DNA of 64,000 bases from Patiria miniata. Its lineage: Eukaryota > Echinodermata > Asteroidea > Valvatida > Asterinidae. Location: assembly GCF_015706575.1 (NCBI RefSeq), contig NW_024037074.1, positions 18,961,334 to 19,025,333 of the forward strand, read 5' to 3'. The first letter of the stretch is position 1, and every line of letters begins with the position of its first letter. Positions 43,070-55,000 of this stretch are shown here, piece after piece. The position numbers and the translations under genes are program-made. The notes under the pieces are model-generated. The model searched no databases. It was not told where the DNA came from and saw nothing but the letters and a program-made list of their open reading frames with translations.

Positions 43070-46000
43070 CTGTTCAAAAAAATCATGAAGAAAAGTTGAC
43101 AGTTTGTTCTCCACTGCGGAAGTAGCCAAAGCACTTTCTTTTTTTCAACTGAACTTCCGAGGGACATCCAGCACCATGGACACTGTAAAGCAACCGTGGC
43201 GTGGCTACCTATCAATTTTACAAAGTTCTTTAGGACTGCCTAGAAGATTTTTGAAGGGTCTGGAAGGGTTAATTAATAAGGTGTTCTTTCAGCAACACGA
43301 AAACATCTCACACACATTCCTATGTGATGTGTTTTCGTTTTGCTGAAAGAACACTTACCTTTTTTGCTATCCAAGGACAGAACTTTAAAATGGTGGTTGT
43401 GTTTAAAATGCTGTAACTTCAAAATTACACAAGTGATGTGAATGATTCTTGTACTAAAAGAAAGCTTATCAATTGGGCTTTCATGTCCTAGATTTTGAAA
43501 GTGCTACATGCAGAACTTCACTAAAACTACGGTCCCGACATTTGTGTGTCTTTTTTTACTCGCCCTGTATTTCCGAGAAGAGTACAAATGTTTTTAAATG
43601 TGAGCAATGCCAAGATATGGACAATATTTATAAAATCTCTCCCGAGTTTAAGAGGTAAACATTTGGAAAAAAAATCTCCTATTATTTCAACAATTATACT
43701 CCTTCAAAAACTTCATTAGCTTGTTCAAACTTTGCTTTTTACAGATAGATGAATAATGTCTAAATGTCTAAGAACCTACGCCACAGAGGAAAGGAAAGAT
43801 TGCCCCCATCACCACCCTTTTTTTTTGGGGGGGGGGGGTGGCGGTTGGGAGGGGGTATTACTTCATATAGTCTGTTTGCTGTATTCAGTGACAAAATAGA
43901 AAAGATGAGAATTTTTGTGCTAATTTGTGTAACTGCGTGTATGTTATATAATTTCTTCATCCATATAATCACAGATAACCAAAATGTGTTTTTCAGCTGA
44001 GCAACCCAACCAAGCCAGCCAATTCAGTCATCACACACTATTTCTTGTTTTCATTGTTTAGGAATTACGACCAGGCAGGCATAAGATAAGAGACTAGCGT
44101 GAACAGGTGTTTTTCTAATAGGGGGATAAACTTAGTCTAGATAAAAAAAATTATTTTGCCAGAATCCACCAGATAAACAGACTAAAGCAATCTTGATTCT
44201 GAGTAATCACTAACAATAAGTTTTGTTTAGATTTTATAAGAATCCTCCGCAAAAAAGGTGTGAAACATAAACAACGAAAGTACCATTACGTAAATCTCCC
44301 ATTTGGCTAGACCCGAGTTTGTCATAAAAACTCGGGTCGTACCTACCGATTTCAGATTAAGCAGCTTTCAACGCGATCTCTCTTATCTGATCAAGAGTTA
44401 ACGAGCCGTGAACAGGTGGTGTATGGTGCCTCTGCCTGTGAGCTTACTGACAAAAAATATCTACCAAAGTCTACTAGGTTCTTGTTTATAATGTAAAGTA
44501 TTTGGAAAAGTGTCAAAAGTTATTATGTGAGCAACTTTGAATCATAAAAATCGATCAAATATATCTCGAGATATCAAATAAGAAACAGTCCGACTTCAGC
44601 CATGCTCTTCAAGGCACACACACTGCAAGTAGTCCCCGCTACCAGATGTGCATGCCGTAATTGATAGGGCAATTACCACAGCTTGTGGTCACTGGCCCTG
44701 GGGAAGTGGGTGCCAGGGTAAGTGTTTATCTTATAATTACTTTGCTGATAACAGCTGATAAGAGTCACAGTGAAATCGGTAGGTACAGTTCAGGGGTTTT
44801 GGCAAATGGGAGTTTCACGTAATGCTGAGCTTTTCACACACCGTAAGTACCATGCCCTTAAACAACTTGTTTTTTTTTCCACAGTATGTCAACAGGAAGG
44901 GACCTTTCCCAGAAATACAGGGAATTTATTAAATACACACACATGTGTTTTGAAAAGAAACATGATTGCCAAATATTTCAGTGCTTGAACATCTTTTGTC
45001 CTCAATATTTTGACGCCTTAAACAAATATTTATGTGACAGTCTTTCTGGATATTGCAAAATACATCCAAGTGGAAACACAATGGTCTACAATAACAACAT
45101 CCTGAACAATTTTCTATTTAAAGAATTCTAATAAGTTTTCGTATGAATCTCTTCAGTCTGGACAAAAAAAACCAACACAAAACATGTCCGTTGCTGTACT
45201 TTCTCTGTTTACAAATAAATGATCAGTTTATCAAATGACCCAAATGACTGAGGTTCTATTTTTTTTTTTTCACGAAATGAACGATCACTGCCATGTTCTC
45301 TGAAGTACGTGCAGTGCTGCACGTACCCCAGAATGAATGGCTTTGTCCCATGGCACACAATGGACCATTCCCGCCTCGAGCAATAGGCCCCGCCCACCTT
45401 TGGTTTCTGTAAGTGCCTCCATAGCGTGTGACCGAGTTTGTTCGAGCTACAGAATGAATACAACCAAGCAATTGAAGCAAAATGCAGCGTGGCTTTGTCC
45501 CATGGCACACAATGGACCATTCCTGCCTCAAGCAATAGGCCCCGCCCACCTTTGGTTTCTGTAAGTTTCTCCATAGCGTGTGACCGCGTTTGTTCGAGCT
45601 ACTGTAATCACCTGACCAAAACTCACAATCTCATTGGTCAATGCCAACTGTTTGATTGACAAGCAGGGAGGGGCCATTCCCGCATGTTACCCGACTGGCA
45701 GCTTGAGTTGACCAATCACAGTTAATGGTAGATGTTTACCGTCACTGACACTAGTATGTGTCTTCCTATTGGCTTGTTGTTCGAACCAATCGCATTCTGG
45801 AATCATCCATGGCAGAAACCAGACACGTTACATTTCAGCTAACAGCACCAATATCAAACTTCAACTTGTTTACACAAAGTGTACAAGTTTCTCAAATCTT
45901 TCTGTTTTTGGGAAAGATTCTGGATGAAAACGTCAGGCCCTCTATGTATACACAATCTGTGTTAACAGGTCAGTCCAGTTTGTAAGAAATTTGCAGCAGC

Positions 46001-49000
46001 TTTTTATGTATCCTGCTTTTCACAATTTGTACATTTAGAGAGAAACGTTGCCTTTGTTCAAAGCACAACTTTACAAGGCCAAAACATTCGTTCAAAAAAG
46101 GAAAACTTTTGATAGCACTCAAGAGTTTTCTGCATGTTATGGACAAAAAATACAAGCTTAAAGGCCAATTGCCACTGGCCTTTCAAAGAAGGAGCAATTC
46201 CACAGAATTATAAAACCCCAAAAGCCAAAATTACAAAATTGTCCAAATGCCACAAATGAAACATGTAGGTATTTTGAAGCTTGGCGGCTGCCTGCTACTG
46301 AAAAAAAAATGAATTTATGGGTACAAAAAAATAATCGATTTGTCTGAGTTCGTCCCACCCCAAGGCATATTGAGCCAATTTTCTCCTACAGAAAAGTTGG
46401 TTGAATAATTTCTTTTTTAAATCACCGTAGCAATTAAACTGATACGCTTTATCAGAATTAAAAGCAATAATGGTAAAGTGCCTTGCTTAAGAGCACAAGC
46501 ACCATGTTCCCCGTCAGGATTCGAACCCATGTACCACGGCACACGAGTCGAACACCGTAACCATTGGACCACAGCACCCCACATACCGTTGAATTGTCCA
46601 GAATGTAGGACCAACACTATGAAATGCCCAAAGAATGATCAAATTACTCAGTTTATAAAAGTCTTAGAGTACCTCGTTTGTAGCTCGTCCAGTGTCTGCT
46701 GACTAAGGGCCAACTCCCCCTTCACCAGATCGCCATCGGTGATGTAACTCCCTGAACTCGCTGCCTTTGTCGCAGACGCTGACGACTTCTTGGTCCCTTT
46801 GCCGCTGTTGCTGCCACTCTCCACTTTGACCTTGCCTAGTTGTTTCTCCAGCCACACGTTGCGCTGCTTGAGCTCCTGTAAGCTGGCCTGGGCCTCCGTG
46901 GTCTTGATGTTAGCGTCATCGGCCCTGTGTTCAAATGACAGAATGGCTTCATGTATAGGATGGTATGGCGGGGGGGGGGGGGGGGGTGAATTTTTTTTTC
47001 AAAGAACAGATTCCATGCTGCAATCAGTCTGTCTGAAAAACAAATTTGTGTGTGTGTGTAGATTCTTCAGTGCAAAGTGTCCAAACAAATGAAATAAGTG
47101 TCAAAAATTAGCCATTTGCTTCATGAAAGTGGGCGAGTCAAACAAAACATCATAATAACTCAAGTTCCTACATTTCTGTTTTAGAGCGGTACAAAATACA
47201 CATATCAAGGCTCAAAAGTTGCTAGGGATACAAAAAACTTGCTGAAATCTATTACAAATAAATAGTGTTTCCAACTTTTTTTTTTTTTTTTAACTCTTTC
47301 AGTGCCAAAGTCGTACATGTACGAGGTATATTTGTTAGTTTGAAATTGCCAATCTCGTACATGTACGAGGTAATGTTCGTACTTAATATCGCCAAACCTC
47401 GTACATGTACAAGGTAGAGTAAGCATGTTATCACAAGGGGGCGCTCTCGCTCTTTCTAATAATATCATTTTCATTCAGGTACGACCTGTATTTATTTGTT
47501 TCATTCGTGTTCTTGCGAGAGTGCGCAGCACTGATAGCCCATTTTCTGCAAAAAGTGCGGAATTCCCCTGAGTGCAGGATAGTGTTTCACGGTGTATCAC
47601 TATATACGTGACTACTATTGACTTTCCAATGTATCAAGGATATACCAGAGAGCAACAACAACAAATTTAGTGAGTAAAGCTTATTTCCTTTTTTTTTTTT
47701 ACAGAATTTTGAACAATTAAAAAAAACACTCAAAGTTGGGCACTTTAGGGTTAAACTTTTGAAATGTCACGGGCACTGAAAGAGTTAATTGGTTCTCATT
47801 GGAATTGACTCATATATTACAAAATCAAACATTTCTTTATGGAGGTCAGAGACCACCTAGTGTCTGAACGAAAGTCCTTGCCTTAATTCCAAAAACTCTT
47901 ATGTGGGTCAACTTGATTTAGATATTTTTTTGTACACACCTTTGCCCATCTGGGCTCATCTAAAAGTAAAGCTCGCCGCAAACCTTCCGATTTTACCGTT
48001 TCACCGGATCATTAGGCCAGATTCGGAGAGGTGTGCGCTATAAAATCGGACCGATCTGACCATACACTGGGCAACCAGATGAAATCAAGCATGTTTTTTT
48101 CACGTCCGGATTTCGCTGATCGCAATGTTTATGTTAACCAATCAGATTCACAAAGGAAGTAACATGATTCAAAATTGACGGCTGTCATTTTGTCATTACG
48201 TGACTGGTCATCATGTGACAGATCACCACATGAACGATTATAGAACAGAATCAGGCGTGTGTGCTGTTTTACGTTGCGGTCTCCGCAATTGTGAATAAAA
48301 ACCATACCGGTGATCCGGTGAACCGGTAAAATCAGAAAGGTGTGCGGTTGGCTTAAGCTTGGCCAATCAGACGTCGAGGAAGAGACACTCAGAGGCAGAG
48401 AATTTAACCTATCAAATATTAGATACTGTAATACATTGAATGTAGTCAGGTCTTGACATGAGTCAAACGCTGACCTGTTCTGCAGTATCTGCACCAGCTC
48501 CATGAGTTTATCTCTCTCCACTTCGGCCACCTGACACAGTGATTTGTATTGCTGTAGCTGCCTCCTCCATTCCTCTGACCCTTCCCCTGAAGCTGAGGTC
48601 ATGCTCCTGGGGGTGGACGGGAGAGGGCAAGAACAAACGGGGAAGTGGAAAAGTCAGAATTTTGAAAAAGAAAATATATATATTACTGCAGTCACTCACC
48701 TGTCCCTTATTGATTACATGCACAAACACAAGCATAAATACGTTTGGAAGGATCACATATAAACTCGTTGTTGAGTGCTAATGTGCACATTCAGAATAAA
48801 ATAAGTGACGTGCGCACTTCGCGCCATACGAGAGCACACCAGGGCTGCGTTTTGGTGACCCTTGACCTGGAACATGTTTCTGACATCACAGCAATGACTT
48901 GAAACATGTTTCCAGTGCCTGCTGACTAAAAAATTGTTCGTGACGTCATGACCACCATGGGAAGGCGAATGTTTTGCTCAATTTTATACGATTTACAAGC

Positions 49001-52000
49001 AAACGTTGGGCACTTACTTTTAAAGTATTTTTCCCTAGGCAGAGTAATAATTGTTATGTATCAACCTTACCCAACCGACTTTACAAACCCACTGTTTAAA
49101 CTCTTTTTGTGGTAACAAAGTGATGTCATCTGCTGAAACTTGTTTACCCTTCAGCCATCTTGAAACGTCAGTGAACCAATCGCAAGTCTCGGTTCAACTT
49201 TGGTCGGAACAATGACGTAATTTCAGTGTAACCAAAGTGCAAAAATGGTCCAGAATCAGATACATGTTTGCGGTCAAGACCAACGAAGCATACAATTTCA
49301 CAAAGTTGACGGAGAAGTCCATAGTTCAGAGCATGGATCTTGGGAAAAACTAAGTCGTCAACATTTTCACACTCCCTCAAGAAACATTTTGAAGTACACT
49401 CTAATAGACCAGTATCTTGTTGAGGCCATCATGATTTTTTCGCATTTAAATCAACGTACCCGAAGCAAGGCTGGAAGGAAAAAATAGTCTGGTTCCTTTT
49501 TGCACAAGAAACATTATCATTCAGTACTGTTATTGGATACAGGAATCACGACTGAAATGGTGGCAGCATGATAAAGGTCTATAACACTGCCGTGTTCTAG
49601 ACAGGACATTCACCCTGGACAGACTCACCCTGTGCTGGATGGCCGCACACCCCTGGATGACACCCTCCCTGACCCATCTCCATTACTCAGTTTAGAGGCA
49701 CTTCTACTGCCTGATGGCGGTCTTGTGCCTTGCCTATGAAACACACAAAATAAGGGACAACGTTAAACAGAGATGGTAAGAAAAGATTGCTACGGATGCC
49801 AACTGGTGGAACGTTTAATTTGTTTGATTCGGGAGGGGGTCGAGCCAAGAAAATTGAGTAAAAGATAAAGAGCGGCCTCAAAAAGTTTGGGGGAAACTAA
49901 CCAAAACAAAATCTAGTTGGCCAGTTCATACCTCTAGCGGAAGTGAACGCGAACCGGATTTGATGTCATAAAGCATTCCCTGCAAAATTCACCAGAGTTG
50001 TAATGTGTTAAACGTTTGCAAACTTGCAGTGCAAAAACTTGCCGCGACATCACAATTCAGGCTTGTGCCGAGCCAGCCTTTGTTCTTTTTGACGTGTTGC
50101 TTTTGTCTTGGCATTGGTCTTGTCCAATTTCAAGGCTCTGCTTACCACATGAGAAACATCTTTGCTGAATATCGCAGACAATTTTGTGCTAAGCCTTGGC
50201 ATTTTGAGTGGGTTAGCAAAGATTTTTGGCTTGTTACCCCATCTTTTCTGAGTAGCGCTTTAAGTGCTGACTGGTGATCAAATGTGCGAAATTCTGTGGT
50301 ACGTATATCCATGAAAATTGGCACAAATGTCAACGACCTCTGTTTGCTGCATTCACCAACTACAATGACAGAAATTTGCCAGAATTGTAGTCTGATAGCA
50401 CGGAGCACACGCAAAGTGAAATGACAGTACTGTTATCCTAAAATAGACCTGAATCATCATGGCGTCACGGTTTGTTTACACGAGCGCTTTCCTATGGGAG
50501 CCACTGTTATATGGGCAATTCCACGGTTACTCACGTTACATTTTCGTAACGTGAGTAACCGATTTTGTGCGTCTTGTTTATCATACATAACACATTTTTC
50601 TGGATGTCATCTTTGGTGCTTAGGTAGGTCTAGGTCTACTCTATCTACCATGGGGATAACAGTTATGTAAGGTAAGTTAGGTAAGTTTCAGTAAGGTAAT
50701 TAAAGCCCAAGGAAACTCAAAAGTACATCAAAAATGTAACGTGAGTAACCGTGGAATTGCCCATATGCAATGACAGATGATAGATGGTGCGCCTGATCTG
50801 TTCATGGTTACCTTGATTGAGGAGGAGCTGGGGAACCAAACGACAAGCCGCTGTGCCTGTCCGACGTGGCTGGTCTGTCCACTGATATGACGGTCAGGGG
50901 TCTGCTCTGGGGTCTGTCAGGGGGTGTGTCTGTGTAACCGTTCAGCTGGATCCTCTGCTGCTGCTGTTCATGCTGATAAAAAAAAACAGTTCAAGAAATA
51001 TACATATTGAAAAGCAGACAAAAGCAAACTTAGAGAATTATTGTCATTTGATGTCCAGAAGGGAAAAAAATGATTTGTAATAATTGTTTAATCAGCATAG
51101 AAAAAATGTATTTTAAAAATCCATTTATAAAAATCACATGAAAAGTGAAAAGTGGAAAAGGGAACAAAGAAAATGGGAAGAGGGAAGTTGAAAGTGGAAT
51201 GTGGATAATGGAAAGTAGAAAGTGGAATGTGGAAAACGGAAAGTCTAACGTGGAAAGTGGAATGTGGAAAATTGAAAGTAGAATGTGGAAGTGGAATGTT
51301 GAAAATTGAAAGTAGAAGGTGGAAAACGGGATGTGGAAAAGGGAAAGTAGAACGTGAAAAAATAGAAAGTAGAAAGTGCAAAGTTGAAAGTGAAAAGTGG
51401 AAAGTGAAAAAGGAAAACAGAAAATGCAAAGTTAGAAGTGGAAAGCGGAAGAAGGAAATTGTACAGTGGAATGTTGAACATCAAAAAGTGGAAAGTTTAA
51501 AATGAAAAGTGGAAAGTGGAAGGGGTACAATGAAACATGTGGGGAAAAGAAATACAGAAAATGTTTCTTTAAAACTCTTACCAATGTGCTCATTTCCTGA
51601 ACTGTCTCCTCCAGCTGTCGAACCTTGGCTTCCTTCTCCTTAAGGATGAGTCGTAATTGCTCCACCGTGTTAGCGTCTTGCTGGCTCCTCAGCTGCATCT
51701 CTTGGCTGGCCTGGGCCTTCATCTTCTGAGCTTCCTGATGCTGCTTGCTGCTCTGCTCCAGGTGCTTCTGCAGTTGGCTCTGCTGGCTCTGGTGGCACAA
51801 AAGAGAAAATCAAAAGAATAAATCCAAAACTGTAAATAAGCTTTATTGATGCTGCTTCGTCTCTGAACAGAAAGTCCCCAACCAGAGATAAAGATCTGAC
51901 ATTTTAAAGGGGTCTTGACCAAACGACTTGGCTGAGGATAGTTGTAACCACGGCTGTAGTCAAGTCCATCGCAAAATCTCTGCAAGTCCATCACAAGTCC

Positions 52001-55000
52001 TCGAGTCCAAATTCAACTCACAAGCTATTCAAATGAGCTTTGACAAAGGCACTCCAAAAAACTAGTCAACTTTCACTTGAACTTTATCAAATTTTTATTA
52101 AAGTTATTAGACAGAGTCCCTATCTTCTGAAAAAGGTCATAACAAAATTAAAATTTTGGAAAATTGGGTGCCATGGGGATTTTCTGCTTTCGAAATTATC
52201 TAAATGATGATAAAGGAAACAGAACTTTCCAACACAGTTGAAATCTGTTTTCATACTACTTACTTGAAATCATTTGCAAAAAGAGCTGAGTTAAGTTGCT
52301 GTAAAGCTAAAAAATTGGTTGCTAAACTAACATGCAATCACTTTAAAAAAAACTTAACTTCCCAATCACTTGCTACAATAGCTGATACAGGACTTCAGCT
52401 GAATGCCAAGAAAACATGTATAATGAACACATGTTATGGCATTAAGCCTTTAATAATTCAATGTCTTTTGTCCATTTTCAGATCACAAATCACCAAAATG
52501 TCCTTCATCCGAGAGCCGAATTTCAATACTAACCAGCAGGGCTTCAATCAGTTCATTGTCGTGTTTTCCTTTGTCTAGCAGCGTGTTGAGCTGCTGCTTG
52601 ACTGACTTGACTTCGTTAGCCAGGACCTTGTTGCGTGCCTTGGACGCCTCAAACTTCTCCTTCAGCTTGCCGTGGTCTTCCTCCAGTGCCTTGAGTTCTA
52701 AAACGGCTTTCTGAACAGAGACAGGAGAGATAATGGTGAACATTTTTAAATGAAGTGAGATTGCCACATTCAAACATGCAGAAGAGAGTAATACGGCTGT
52801 CTGCTAATAACCAGCAGTCCTGATATTTTCATGGTGTGCACATTACACAGACAAGCTGTTTTCCATAAATGTGCTAAAAAAGGATTGAATCATGGAGTGG
52901 TACCTTGAAATTGGTCTTTGCTAAATATAATAGCCTTTTTTCTAAACTAAGAGCGACAATAACATTGAAATTTAGTGTTTGTAAGATGAGAATGCAGGAA
53001 GGTTTAAAATGCTGACTCTCACTCTACAAAGTGCTAGCATCCCAGTTTTACTGCCATAAATTGTGTATGGGCATGACCCTGGTTTAACCAGCACTGAGCT
53101 TACCAGGCTTAGATGGCATATAAAATCAAGGCCTTAACAGGTTCATTAAAAATAACCGATTACAGTATCAGATTCATGTGGTCAGCATGCCCCCCATCAA
53201 GCTTGGTGGTCGAGGGGCTAAGGTGCTGGCAATTTTTAAACAGCAGGTCGTGGGTTCATGTCGCACCCAAGCAAGCTTGTGAATTTTGTACTCACAAGTT
53301 CTTGCATAGCACTGCATGATTATCCAATGCTTATGAAGTTCTGTACAGGAAGGGGAAAACCAGATATTAAAAATTTACATCGCCAAGACTCTAAAAATCT
53401 GTGTCAAAAATTTAAATATAAGGCCAAAAAAAATTTCGGTCTCTGGTCAGACCAAAGTTCCAGAATTGACGCGGGGACGCGGCTTTTTTTTTTTTTTGGC
53501 CTTTTTTTTTGTTTTCTTCAAGCTTGGATTGTACAGACAAGGTGGGGTACTATTTTGCTTTTTTGGTGTCCTCACGAACATTGGTGTCCTCCATAATTTG
53601 CCTTTGTGCTCTCGATCATTTGCCTTGGTGCAATTTCCCATTCCTTGGTGCTCTTTGGTAAAAAAAAATTGAGGAGGTGCGGCAATAGAGGGCGCTGTTG
53701 GAGCTACCGCGGAACATTTTGGAAAAAAAAAAGATTGACGCGCATGATTAAAATCGACGCGCGCGCTGACCAGAGACCGACTTATTTTTTTTTTTGGCCT
53801 AACCTCCTGTTCTTCTCTTCTCCCCTTCTCCTGCTGCCGGAGACGCAGCTTCTGCCGTTCGTCCATCGTCCCCCCGCCTCCCCCTCCTTTGGAGCTCCTC
53901 GGGAGGGCAGACGTCAGGGAGGAACGATCGTCTGAGACGTCCATGGTCATGAACTGTTCCTCTAGGCTCATTTGAGTGCCCGGACGACTCTTGAACTGAT
54001 CCAACTGCCGATTCAGCTCAGAAACCTGCTCATAATGACAGTAACAAATACAGGGTGAGTATAAAAAAAAAAGCGAAACCCAAATGTCAGGACTGTTGTT
54101 TCAGTGAAGTTCTGCATGTAGCACTTTCTAAATCTAGGATATTAAAGCCCAATTCATAAGCTTTCGTTTAGTACAAGAATCATTCAAAGCACTCATGTAC
54201 TTTTCAAATTACAGAATTTTAAACGCAACCACCGTTTTAAAGTTCTGTCCACGGATCACAAAAAAGGTGTGCGTTCTTTCAGCATTTGAAACAAAAACAA
54301 TTCACACACGTCCCTTAGTGATTTGATACCACAAGAACATCACAAGTCCTTCATTGGTTAATCAAAAGTCCTTTCACAAGTCCAGTCACAAGAAACAGGG
54401 GGTGAACAATAACAAAGAAATGCCTTTGTTGTAATTGAAACTGGAGGACTTGTGATGGATTTGTGATGGACTTGTGATGGACTCGACCGCAACACTGCAT
54501 GGTAAACTTGCCTTGTTTTGCAGCAGTAGTATTTGCTGGGCGCGGCCCCTCCAGCTGCTGCTGTCGTTCTTAATGCTCTGAATGTTGACGTTGTCTCCCA
54601 GCTCGCTTACAAGAACCTGTGTCAGGCAAGGAAAAACTCACAATGACGATCCTGTCCAACGTGAAAGTTTGAACTGGACTTGAAAGTTTAAACAAAGAAA
54701 TTGACTGTACAGGATTTCAACCTGCAAATTCAACACACAGAAAAGCAAGACTTGAGCTTGCAACCATTTGGCATGTTCAAACTTGCATTGATCAATCTTG
54801 AATTGTTCCTTGAAAATCTTGAAAAGTTTCCTTTTGAGGTTTACTCAATGAGTGGACATATTTGGACAACACCTATGTGCACACCCCTTTAAAGACCCCA
54901 TCAAATCTCAAGAAACACTCCTTCACGCCCTCGATGCCCATTACGCATCCCTTACAAAGCCTTTGACAAGTGTCACGGTTGAGACCTTAAATCATGTCAA

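Noticed and set aside
52204-52578. 124-codon plus-strand frame
   Set aside because: Its 3' part is antisense to a CCDC13 exon and its 5' part is AT-rich intron; no family resemblance.
53447-54004. 185-codon minus frame running past the CCDC13 exon donor
   Set aside because: It is an exon plus read-through into the inserted MITE. Splicing at 53803 and phase 0 joining to the next exon explain the coding part better.
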